Below, piece by piece: positions 1 to 6,480 of a DNA stretch of 12,315 bases. Origin of the DNA: an uncultured Acidobacteriota bacterium (GTDB taxonomy: Bacteria; Acidobacteriota; Thermoanaerobaculia; Gp7-AA8); the NCBI GenBank assembly GCA_946887105.1, contig CAMPKJ010000148.1, positions 1 through 12,315 of the forward strand, read 5' to 3'. A program made the position numbers and the translations under genes. Numbering within the stretch: the first letter of the stretch is position 1; the number at the start of each line of letters is the position of its first letter. Under the pieces are notes generated by a model. The model ran no database searches. It saw nothing but the letters and a program-made list of their open reading frames with translations, and had not been told where the DNA came from.

Positions 1-39
1 CACGCGTTGCAGCTCTCCGGCGGCGAGCTGCAACGCGTG
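1..39. repeat. Perfect 14-bp inverted repeat inside the ABC signature coding region
   Basis: Bases 1-14 (CACGCGTTGCAGCT) are the exact reverse complement of 26-39 (AGCTGCAACGCGTG), with an 11-nt loop. The arms code for the residues on either side of LSGG. The left arm touches the window edge, so it could be longer. It may be a chance result of GC-rich codon choice (LQL facing ELQRV). Confidence 0.6.
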
Positions 40-288
40 GCCATCGCCCGCTCGATGGCCATGGATCCGCCGCTGCTGCTGATGGACGAGCCGACCGCAT
101 CGCTCGATCCCGCGCGCCGCAATGAGCTCGGCCAGACGCTGCGGTCGCTCAGTTCCGGCGGGCGGACGCTGTTGATCACCACGCACGACGAAGGATTTGC
201 AAGAGAGTTTGCGTCGCGGGTGATCGTCCTGGAAGAGGGCGCTGTCATCACCCCTCATCCGCCTTCGGCACCTTCTCGCTATGGGTAG
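1..288 (+). CDS. ABC transporter ATP-binding protein, 3' part only
   Basis: The gene enters from upstream in frame 1 and its start is outside the window. About 95 residues are visible. They carry the ABC signature LSGGELQRVAIARS (residues 4-17 of the fragment), Walker B LLLMDEPTASLD with the D-loop SLDP, and the H-loop ITTHD; Walker A would lie upstream. The sequence resembles the ATPase subunits of amino-acid-type importers (GlnQ/HisP-like) that power transport at the inner membrane, but the substrate cannot be told from this part. The oddity is the C-terminus: after VIVLEEGAV, where the family usually continues for roughly 15-25 residues, the last 14 codons read VITPHPPSAPSRYG and are encoded largely by a palindromic repeat starting near 251. 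The native tail has therefore probably been replaced or trimmed. The ABC ATPase assignment is near certain; the importer subtype is an inference. Confidence 0.9.
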   Translation, partial: HALQLSGGELQRVAIARSMAMDPPLLLMDEPTASLDPARRNELGQTLRSLSSGGRTLLITTHDEGFAREFASRVIVLEEGAVITPHPPSAPSRYG

Positions 289-334
289 CCTTCTCCCCTC
301 GTGAGGGGAGAAGGTGCCGAAGGCGGATGAGGGG
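251..334. repeat. Palindromic REP-like intergenic repeat at a gene junction
   Basis: The left arm 251-277 (starts CCCCTCATCCGCCTTCGG) and the right arm 308-334 (ends AAGGCGGATGAGGGG) are perfect 27-bp reverse complements. Between them lies a second, compact palindrome (289-314). The CCCTCATCCG...CACCTTCTCCCC type of sequence is a known dispersed palindrome in high-GC bacterial genomes and yields recurrent junk peptides such as TPHPPSAPSPL in annotations. Here the left arm encodes the tail of the ABC ATPase, and the right arm supplies an ATG (327) in frame with the next gene. No T-run follows on either strand, so it is not a standard intrinsic terminator, although such a stable RNA hairpin could protect 3' ends or stop readthrough. 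Confidence 0.85.
289..314. repeat. Inner hairpin of the junction repeat
   Basis: CCTTCTCCCCTC (289-300) pairs with GAGGGGAGAAGG (303-314), a perfect 12-bp stem nominally closed by 2 nt; in practice the loop would open to 4-6 nt. The right half overlaps the first 7 nt of the outer right arm (308-314), so the inner and outer stems compete for the same bases. Confidence 0.75.
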
Positions 335-350
335 TTGTTATCCTGCGTTC

Positions 351-2207
351 ATGATCTTTGCCCTCCTCCTCGCAGCCACACTCTCCGTCGAAGACTACGC
401 GACCATGCCGCAGGTCAGTGCGCCGCAATGGTCGCCGGACGGGAAGCAGATCGCGTACGTGGTCACGAAAGCCGATCTCGCGAAAACCATCAGCGCCTAT
501 GATTCCGATCTCTGGCTGATCGACGCCGGCGGCGGCAACGATCGCCGTCTCACGTTCGCGAGCGGCGCCGATTTCCACCCGCGCTGGTCGCCCGACGGCA
601 CGCGGCTGGCCTTTCTCTCCGATCGCGGCGGCCGCAATGCCATCTACCTGCTCGATCCGCGCGGCGGCGAGGCGCGGCTGCTGACGAGCGAGCCGACGCC
701 GGTGCGCGAGTTCGAATGGTCGCCGGACGGCAAGCAGATCGCGTTCACGCGCATCGATGAACCGGGCGGCGAAGGCGAGCCGCGCGTCATCGGTGAAAAC
801 GAACGTGCGATTCACTTGTACGTCGCCGATGTCGAGAGCGGCAAGTCGCGCAAGCTGACCAACGACAAGCTCACCACGTTCAACTTCGACTGGTCGCCCG
901 ATGGCTCGGAGCTCGTGCTCGCGCGCGCGAACGGCAACGGCCTCGACGCGCTGCATTCGACGGACATCCACATTCTCTCGTTGCGCGATGGCTCGATCCG
1001 GCCGCTGGTCGCACGGCCCGGACACGACAACAATCCACATTACTCGCCGGACGGGAAATCGATCGTCTTCACCAGCGCCGGCGGAAGCGCGCACTGGCTG
1101 GTGGAGTTCGACATTCACGTCGTCCCCTCGGCCGGCGGCACACCGCGCAAGGTCTCGGCCGCATACGACCGCACGCCGGACGGCTTCGCGTGGACCGGCG
1201 ACGGGCGCGGTCTGTGGATCGAAGGACCGGTGGGCATCTCCTCGCAGATCCTGCGCATGGACATCGACGGCCGCAATCTGACCAGCGTCCGCGCCGAGGC
1301 GGCGGATGCGGATCCGCATGGCTCGCGGCTGGCGTACATCCATCAGACGCCAACCACACCGCCGGAGCTGTGGGTCGACGGCCGCCAGCTCACGCATCAC
1401 AACGACGCGTACCGCGATCGCGAGCTCGGCGAGACCCGCGTGGTGCGCTGGAAGAATCCGAAGGATGGTCTGGAGATCGACGGCCTGTTGACGTTGCCGG
1501 TCGGCTACCGATCGGGACGCGTGCCGCTGCTCACGTTCGTGCACGGCGGTCCCGCTTCCCGTTTCGATCAGGGTTACCTCGGCTATCTCGGCCACATCTA
1601 CGCGCCGCAGGTGATGGCGGCGCAAGGCTTCGCGGTGCTGCGTCCGAATCCGCGCGGCACCGGCGGATACGGCCGCGCGTTCCGCACCGCCAACCGCAAT
1701 GACTGGGGCGGCATGGACTGGGTGGACATCAACGCGGGCATCGACAAGCTCATCGCCGACGGCATCGCCGATCCGCAACGCCTCGGCCTGATGGGCTGGA
1801 GTTACGGCGGCTTCATCGCGTCATGGGCGCTCGGCCACAGCGATCGCTTCCGCGCCGTGAGCGTCGGCGCGCCGGTGGTCGATCTGCTCAGCTTTCATGG
1901 GACCACCGACATCCGCGCGTTCATCCCGTCGTACTTCGAAGGCATGCCGCGCGATCTGCTGCGCGCGCAGAGTCCGGCGTGGCATCTGAAGAAGAGCGGC
2001 GCGAAGGTGCTGATCCAGCACGGCGACGCCGACGATCGCGTGCCGCTGTCGCAGGGCACGATGCTCTATCGATTGCTCGACGAGCTCGGGATGAACGTGC
2101 AGATGGTGGTTTACCCGCGCACGCCGCACGTGTCGCGCGAGCCGCGGCTGCGCATCGACGTGGCGCGGCGGAACGTCGATTTCTTTACGAAGGCAATGAC
2201 CGAATAA
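351..2207 (+). CDS. S9 family (prolyl oligopeptidase-type) serine peptidase with PD40 propeller, secreted
   Basis: A 618-residue alpha/beta-hydrolase peptidase that in this family cleaves peptides or acyl-peptides, probably in the periplasm. The N-terminus MIFALLLAATLS is a short hydrophobic export-like segment. Residues about 15-320 contain PD40/WD40-like blades (QWSPDGKQIAYV, RWSPDGTRLAFLS, EWSPDGKQIAFTR, DWSPDGSELVLAR, HYSPDGKSIVFTS). The catalytic domain follows, with the oxyanion motif FVHGGPASR, nucleophile Ser484 in GWSYGG, Asp561 in HGDADDRVP and His593 in TPHVSREP, so the triad is complete. Start choice: an in-frame ATG at 327 adds MRGCYPAF, but it lies inside the palindromic repeat. 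I prefer 351, though 327 would add an N-terminal Arg, and neither start has a well-spaced Shine-Dalgarno sequence. The next gene begins 16 nt downstream and is likely co-transcribed. Family certain; exact substrate unknown. Confidence 0.95.
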   Translation: MIFALLLAATLSVEDYATMPQVSAPQWSPDGKQIAYVVTKADLAKTISAYDSDLWLIDAGGGNDRRLTFASGADFHPRWSPDGTRLAFLSDRGGRNAIYLLDPRGGEARLLTSEPTPVREFEWSPDGKQIAFTRIDEPGGEGEPRVIGENERAIHLYVADVESGKSRKLTNDKLTTFNFDWSPDGSELVLARANGNGLDALHSTDIHILSLRDGSIRPLVARPGHDNNPHYSPDGKSIVFTSAGGSAHWLVEFDIHVVPSAGGTPRKVSAAYDRTPDGFAWTGDGRGLWIEGPVGISSQILRMDIDGRNLTSVRAEAADADPHGSRLAYIHQTPTTPPELWVDGRQLTHHNDAYRDRELGETRVVRWKNPKDGLEIDGLLTLPVGYRSGRVPLLTFVHGGPASRFDQGYLGYLGHIYAPQVMAAQGFAVLRPNPRGTGGYGRAFRTANRNDWGGMDWVDINAGIDKLIADGIADPQRLGLMGWSYGGFIASWALGHSDRFRAVSVGAPVVDLLSFHGTTDIRAFIPSYFEGMPRDLLRAQSPAWHLKKSGAKVLIQHGDADDRVPLSQGTMLYRLLDELGMNVQMVVYPRTPHVSREPRLRIDVARRNVDFFTKAMTE

Positions 2208-2215
2208 CATTGTTC

Positions 2216-2220
2216 GAAGG
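2216..2220 (+). promoter_or_regulatory. Ribosome binding site for the beta-helix protein
   Basis: GAAGG lies 3 nt before ATG 2224. The spacing is short but this is the only purine-rich SD-like run in the 16-nt gap. A second in-frame ATG at 2233 would be 12 nt away, which favours 2224. Confidence 0.4.
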
Positions 2221-2223
2221 ATA

Positions 2224-3876
2224 ATGCGGCGCATGTTCCGCCTCCTTTCCCGTTCTCTGGCCGTCGTCGTCGCTCTGCCTCTTCTGGCGCAGGCGGCTCT
2301 GTCCACCTTCATCCACCCGGAGCGTGCCATCGTCGAATCCGGCGGCACGGTCACGTTCGAGGCGAACGTTTCGACCTCCAGCAATCCGCGCGTGACGGAC
2401 GTGCGCGTGGTTTACGAGGTGATCGGGGACGGAACCATCGACCGGCTGGAGAGCCACGGCGGCTGGACGTGCGCGATCGAAACCAAGGCTGCGGTCTGTA
2501 CGCATCCGTTCACCGATCTTTTTTCCGACAGGATCAACGTGGTCGTGCGCGCGGGCACGGGAAACGGCGTGACCGCGACATTGAAGATGACCGCCACGGC
2601 CGCGCAGCCGGCGACCGGTGGCCGCAACGTCGCGCAGGCGACGCTGCATACGTTGCGCGTGATCCCGGTCGTCACCACCGCCGACTCCGGACCAGGCTCA
2701 CTCCGTGAGGCGATCGAGGCGGCCAACAATGTCGTGGCGGCGAAGATCGAGTTTCAATTGCCCGCGCCCGTTCCGGCCGAGGGATGGTTCACGATCATCC
2801 CGGAGTCGCCGCTGCCGCCGGTGACTGCGGAGAACGTGTTCATCGACGGTCACGCGCAGACGCGGCTGACCGGCGACACGAATCCGCGCGGCCCGGAGAT
2901 CGCCATCGACGGCAGGCGCGCGCATCGCGGCCTGGAGGTTCACTCGCCGTGCATGGCGCGCGTACACGGGCTCGTGCTCGGCCACTTCGACGCGAACCAG
3001 GGACTCTGGTTGACGAAGGGACGCGCGTGTCCGGTCGGCGCCAATTTCTTCCAGGGTGCGATCCGCGACGTGGCGGACAACTACATCGGCACCGATCCGA
3101 CGGGCACGGTGGCGTGGCCCAACCTGCGCGGAGTGCGCGGTGACTTCGGCAGCGGCACGATCCGCAACAACGTCATCAGCGCCAACACGTACAGCGGCAT
3201 CTGGATCTGGGCGGCGTACGACGTGTACGAGTCGTTCACGATCGAGGGTAACCGCATCGGCACCACAGCCGACGGCGTGTCGCCGCTGCCGAATGGCGCC
3301 GCGGGCATGCTCCTCGGCGACCGCGTGGCGGCGGACGTGCTCCGCAATACCATCGCCTACCATCCGGGCATGGGCATCGCGCTCGCGCGCGGCGAGACCT
3401 ACGTGCAGATCCGCGAGAACTCCATGCGCGACAACGGCGGCCTCGGCATCGACTGGGGCATCGACGGGATCTCGCCGCACCAGGACGACCAGTTCGTCAG
3501 CCAGCCCAACGCGCCGACGCTGCTGTCGGCCCGCTACGACGCGGACGCGAACCGGACGTACTTGATCGTCACCTCGGCCACGGCCACGCACAACGGGCCG
3601 CTCTTTTACCGGCCGCTCTTCGACTTCTACGCGAACCGCGGCCCCGATGGCGACGGCGAGCAGTGGCTCACGATCGGCGGCATCGATCCGCGCACGCTCG
3701 AAGTGTGGGTGGCCGGCGACCTGCGCGGGAAATGGGTGAACGCGACGCTGACCCGCCAGCCCGATTTCGGTTTTGCGCGGACGCCTCGCATCAGCAGCGA
3801 GCGGATCCGCAGCGAGCTGGTGACGTTCGGCGACGAGAGCACGTCGGAATTCAGTAACGCGATCCTGGTGCGGTAA
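2224..3876 (+). CDS. Secreted protein with DUF11-like domain and right-handed beta-helix repeats
   Basis: A 550-residue predicted exported protein. Residues 1-25 form a good signal peptide: an Arg-rich start (MRRMFRLLSRS), the core LAVVVALPLL, and cleavage near AQA-A. Residues about 28-127 resemble a DUF11-type beta-sandwich (VESGGTVTFEANVS, GGWTC...AVCT with two cysteines, then INVVVRAG). At 150-168, TTADSGPGSLREAIEAANN is the motif that opens many bacterial surface beta-helix proteins. Residues about 285-405 hold helix coils with recurrent units (YIGTDPTGT, NRIGTTADGVSPLPNG, IRNNVISANTYSGI, VLRNTIAYHPGMGI). A closing segment, NAPTLLSA...FDFYANRGPDGDGEQWL, is typical of the same family. No catalytic residues or C-terminal sorting signal are recognised. 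The likely role is a cell-surface or secreted carbohydrate-binding or structural protein; this is inference. The stop is 3 nt from that of the opposing exporter gene. Confidence 0.85.
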   Translation: MRRMFRLLSRSLAVVVALPLLAQAALSTFIHPERAIVESGGTVTFEANVSTSSNPRVTDVRVVYEVIGDGTIDRLESHGGWTCAIETKAAVCTHPFTDLFSDRINVVVRAGTGNGVTATLKMTATAAQPATGGRNVAQATLHTLRVIPVVTTADSGPGSLREAIEAANNVVAAKIEFQLPAPVPAEGWFTIIPESPLPPVTAENVFIDGHAQTRLTGDTNPRGPEIAIDGRRAHRGLEVHSPCMARVHGLVLGHFDANQGLWLTKGRACPVGANFFQGAIRDVADNYIGTDPTGTVAWPNLRGVRGDFGSGTIRNNVISANTYSGIWIWAAYDVYESFTIEGNRIGTTADGVSPLPNGAAGMLLGDRVAADVLRNTIAYHPGMGIALARGETYVQIRENSMRDNGGLGIDWGIDGISPHQDDQFVSQPNAPTLLSARYDADANRTYLIVTSATATHNGPLFYRPLFDFYANRGPDGDGEQWLTIGGIDPRTLEVWVAGDLRGKWVNATLTRQPDFGFARTPRISSERIRSELVTFGDESTSEFSNAILVR

Positions 3877-3879
3877 CGA

Positions 3880-5634
3880 CTACGCCGCCTCTTCGCGCCG
3901 CGCGCTCTGCTCGCGCCACAGCGCGGCGTACAAGCCGTTCAGGGCGAGCAGCGAGTCGTGCGTTCCGGTCTCGACCACGCGCCCTTTTGCGAGCACGTGG
4001 ATGCGCTGCGCGTGCGCGATCGTGGACAGGCGGTGCGCGACCAGCACGGTCATGCGGCGATGCGTGCCGCTCGTGAGCGCGCGGATGGTCTCGGTGATGG
4101 AGCGCTCGGTGATCGAGTCGAGACTGGACGTGGCCTCGTCGAAGATCATCAGCTCCGGCTGGCGCAGCAGCGCGCGGGCGATGGCCAGACGCTGGCGTTC
4201 GCCGCCGCTGATCTTGATGCCTCCTTCGCCGATCTTCGTGTCCAGTCCCTTGCCGCCGCGCTCGATGATCGGCAACGCCGCCGCCTGGCGCAGCACCTCG
4301 ATGCACTGCGCATCGGTCGCGGACGGATTCACGAACAGCAGGTTGTCGCGGATCGTCCCGGCGAAGAGCTGCGTGTCCTGCGTGACCAGGCCGATGCGCG
4401 AACGGAGCTGTGCCGAGTCGACGTCGGCGGCGTCGGTGCCGTTCATGGTCAGCCGCCCGCTGGTCGGACGATAGAGCCCGACCAGCAGCTTCACCAGCGA
4501 GGTCTTGCCCGATCCCGAAGGACCGACGAAGGCCACGGTCTCGCCGGCGCCGATCTGAAGATTGATGCGCTCGAGCGCGGGCGTCGATGACGACGGATAG
4601 GTGAAGCCGACCTCTTCGAACGCGACGCGGCGCAGCGGCCCGACCGTCACCGGATGCTCCGGCTTCGGCTCCGGCTCGATGGCCAGCACCTCATCGAGCT
4701 TCTCCAGGCTGGCGCGCGCTTCCTGGTATTGCGCGATGATCGCGCCGAGCTCCGCCAGCGGTCCGAAGACGGCGAACGAATAGAAGAAGAGAGCGAAGAA
4801 CTCGCCGAGCGTGATCGCCTTCGTGAACACCAGCCAGAGCATCAGGAACAGCAGGCCGGCGCGCGTGGAGTTGATGAGCGTTCCCTGCAGGAACGAGTAG
4901 AAGCGGAGGAAGCGCACTTTCTTCAGCTCGAGATCGAGGATGCCCGCGTTGACGTTGTTGAGCCGCGTGATCTCCTGCTGCTCCAATCCGAGGGACTTCA
5001 CCAGCTCGACGTTGCGCAGCGTCTCCGTCGTCGAGCCCGCGAGCTCCGCGGTCTGCGTGACGATCACCTTCTGCTGCGTCTTGATGCGGCGGCTGATGAA
5101 GAACATCAGCACGCCGAGCGCCGGCGCGAGCAGGAGGTAGGTCGTGCCGATCGTCCAGTGCACGGTGAACGCGTAGATGGTCACGAAGACCAGGCCCACC
5201 ATCGAGACGAACATCAGATTGACGAAGCTGGTGATCAGCGACTGCGCGTCGGCGCGCGCCTTGTGCATCTTCTGCAGGATTTCGCCGGAGCGCTGGTCCT
5301 CGAACACCGCGTACGGCAGCGAGAAGGAATGCGACACGCTGCGCTCGTACAGCGCCGCGCCGGTGCGCTGCGCGATCACGTTCACGAAGTAGTCCTGGAA
5401 GTTTTTGGCCACGCGTGAGACCAGCGCGACGCCGATGTACGCGAGCAGCAGCAGCGACACGCCGCGCAGGAACTGCTCGCGCGGCATGGTGGCCGCTTTC
5501 GTTCCGTAGTCGTCGACGATCCGCCGGAACACCTGCGGATCGAGCAGCGAGAAGACCTGATTGATGGTCGCGAGGACGAGTGCGGCGACGATCAGTTTTT
5601 TGTGGCGGAGGAGGTAGGACGCAAGCAGACGCAT
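3880..5634 (-). CDS. Type I ABC exporter half-transporter (fused permease and ATPase)
   Basis: 584 residues, a normal length for an MsbA/LmrA-type half-transporter that dimerises in the inner membrane to export lipids, peptides or drugs using ATP. The N-terminal half has about six membrane segments (near 15-35, 57-78, 136-158, 160-182, 252-275 and 277-300). The nucleotide-binding domain (about 335-575) has Walker A GPSGSGKT at 371-378, Q-loop Gln419 (LVTQDTQLF), signature ISGGERQRLAIARALL at 475-490, Walker B LMIFDE with catalytic Glu500, and H-loop His534 (VLVAHRLSTI). All ATPase residues are intact and both half-sites should hydrolyse ATP as a homodimer. The start ATG lies 1 nt after the stop of the upstream TauE-like gene (TAAAATG), indicating translational coupling. 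The substrate cannot be told from sequence. Confidence 0.95.
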   Translation of the reverse strand: MRLLASYLLRHKKLIVAALVLATINQVFSLLDPQVFRRIVDDYGTKAATMPREQFLRGVSLLLLAYIGVALVSRVAKNFQDYFVNVIAQRTGAALYERSVSHSFSLPYAVFEDQRSGEILQKMHKARADAQSLITSFVNLMFVSMVGLVFVTIYAFTVHWTIGTTYLLLAPALGVLMFFISRRIKTQQKVIVTQTAELAGSTTETLRNVELVKSLGLEQQEITRLNNVNAGILDLELKKVRFLRFYSFLQGTLINSTRAGLLFLMLWLVFTKAITLGEFFALFFYSFAVFGPLAELGAIIAQYQEARASLEKLDEVLAIEPEPKPEHPVTVGPLRRVAFEEVGFTYPSSSTPALERINLQIGAGETVAFVGPSGSGKTSLVKLLVGLYRPTSGRLTMNGTDAADVDSAQLRSRIGLVTQDTQLFAGTIRDNLLFVNPSATDAQCIEVLRQAAALPIIERGGKGLDTKIGEGGIKISGGERQRLAIARALLRQPELMIFDEATSSLDSITERSITETIRALTSGTHRRMTVLVAHRLSTIAHAQRIHVLAKGRVVETGTHDSLLALNGLYAALWREQSARREEAA

Positions 5635-5635
5635 T

Positions 5636-6394
5636 TTACGGCTTCAACAAGAGCGCCAGGGTCATGGCCATTCCAATCACCACCACGAACGCGCGCACGA
5701 ACCTGCGTCCGAGCCGTTTGGCGATGCGCGCGCCGAGGAGACCGCCGGTGACGGTGCCGGCGGTCAGGATCAGCGCGTCGCGCCAGATCACCGCGCCGGA
5801 CATGGTGAAGTACACCGCGGCGATGCCGTTGATGCCCACCGCCAGCACGTTCTTCACGCCGTTCATCTGATGGATGTCGGTCAGGCCGATCAGTCCGAGC
5901 GCGGCCAGCATGAGGATGCCCATGCCGGCGCCGAAGTATCCGCCGTACGTCCCGACCAGAAACTGGAAGACGAACACGAAGGCAATCCAGCCGCGCGTGG
6001 GCTGTTCGTGCGCGTGCGCGAGGACGCCCATGCGCCGGGTGATCATCTCCTGCGTTGCCAGCAGCAACGTCGCGCCGAGGATGAGAAAGGGAACGAGCCG
6101 CTCGAACGTGGATGTCGGCGTGCGCAGCAGCAGCCACGCGCCGAGACCGCCGCCCGCCAGCGACGGAAGGATCAACAGCAGCAACCAGCGCCGCGCCGTC
6201 GCGAGCTCACGGCGGAATCCATATGCGGAAGCGAGCGACCCGGGCCACATCGCCACGGCGTTCGTCGCGTTCGCCAGAATCGGATCGCGGCCGATCCAGA
6301 TCAGCGCGGGAAAGGAGATCAACGTCCCGCCGCCGGCGATGGAGTTGATCGCGCCGGCGAGGACGGCGGCGGTCAGGATGATGAGCAAATCCAT
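5636..6394 (-). CDS. TauE/SafE-family membrane transporter (sulfite exporter-like)
   Basis: 252 residues, almost entirely hydrophobic helices with short loops, about eight membrane segments and the usual family length. It shows the family's two-half architecture. The N-terminal half has LAGAINSIAGGGTLISFPAL followed by GRDPILANATNAVAMWPGS. The second half starts near 148 with the equivalent GTYGGYFGAGMGILM and NGVKNVLAVGINGIAAV. Members export or import small sulfur-containing or carboxylated anions (sulfite, sulfoacetate, taurine breakdown products), but no sulfur metabolism gene is nearby, so the substrate is open. The ATG at 6394 directly abuts the inverted repeat that fills the gap to the kinase, and no Shine-Dalgarno sequence is visible. 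The stop is 1 nt before the ABC exporter start, so the two are probably one transcription unit. Confidence 0.92.
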   Translation of the reverse strand: MDLLIILTAAVLAGAINSIAGGGTLISFPALIWIGRDPILANATNAVAMWPGSLASAYGFRRELATARRWLLLLILPSLAGGGLGAWLLLRTPTSTFERLVPFLILGATLLLATQEMITRRMGVLAHAHEQPTRGWIAFVFVFQFLVGTYGGYFGAGMGILMLAALGLIGLTDIHQMNGVKNVLAVGINGIAAVYFTMSGAVIWRDALILTAGTVTGGLLGARIAKRLGRRFVRAFVVVIGMAMTLALLLKP

Positions 6395-6480
6395 GGCGTT
6401 GGGCGGTCGGCGTTAGGCGTTCGCGAGGTGTGGCCTGGATACGACGAATCCCGAGCGCCCAACGCCCAACGCCCAATGCC
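6395..6480. repeat. Imperfect inverted repeat filling the gap between the kinase and transporter genes
   Basis: The left arm 6395-6420 and right arm 6455-6480 match as reverse complements at 21 of 26 positions, by my alignment, around a 34-nt centre. Each arm is built of short tandem units: GCCCAAC, GCCCAAC, GCCCAAT in the right arm, and degenerate GGCGTTGG-like units in the left. The right arm starts at the base next to the kinase stop (6481) and the left arm ends at the base next to the transporter ATG (6394). In the minus-strand transcript this hairpin would follow the kinase stop and cover the transporter start, so it could work as an attenuating or mRNA-processing structure. No T-run is present for a standard terminator. 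Confidence 0.7.
6450..6474 (-). other. Putative G-quadruplex motif
   Basis: On the minus strand, four GGG runs lie at 6474-6472, 6467-6465, 6460-6458 and 6452-6450, with loops of 4, 4 and 5 nt. This fits the standard G3+ N1-7 pattern. It lies 6 nt past the kinase stop codon in the kinase mRNA and shares bases with the inverted-repeat arm, so quadruplex and hairpin would be mutually exclusive. Seen directly as a pattern; folding is not shown. Confidence 0.6.

Noticed and set aside
289..334. Intrinsic terminator after the ABC ATPase
   Set aside because: The hairpin is strong but no T-run follows on either strand; it is better described as a palindromic repeat.
279..1778. Long minus-strand open frame (499 codons) opposite the S9 peptidase
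   Set aside because: It is Arg/Ala/Val/Asp-rich without any recognisable domain, ends in repeat-encoded sequence (TTPHPPSAPSPLTRGEG), and mirrors the high-GC codon pattern of the clear sense gene: an antisense shadow.
2698..3591. Minus-strand open frame (297 codons) opposite the beta-helix gene
   Set aside because: Composition is typical of an antisense artefact (Arg/Val/Asp-rich), with no domain, and the sense strand has a convincing signal peptide and beta-helix motifs.
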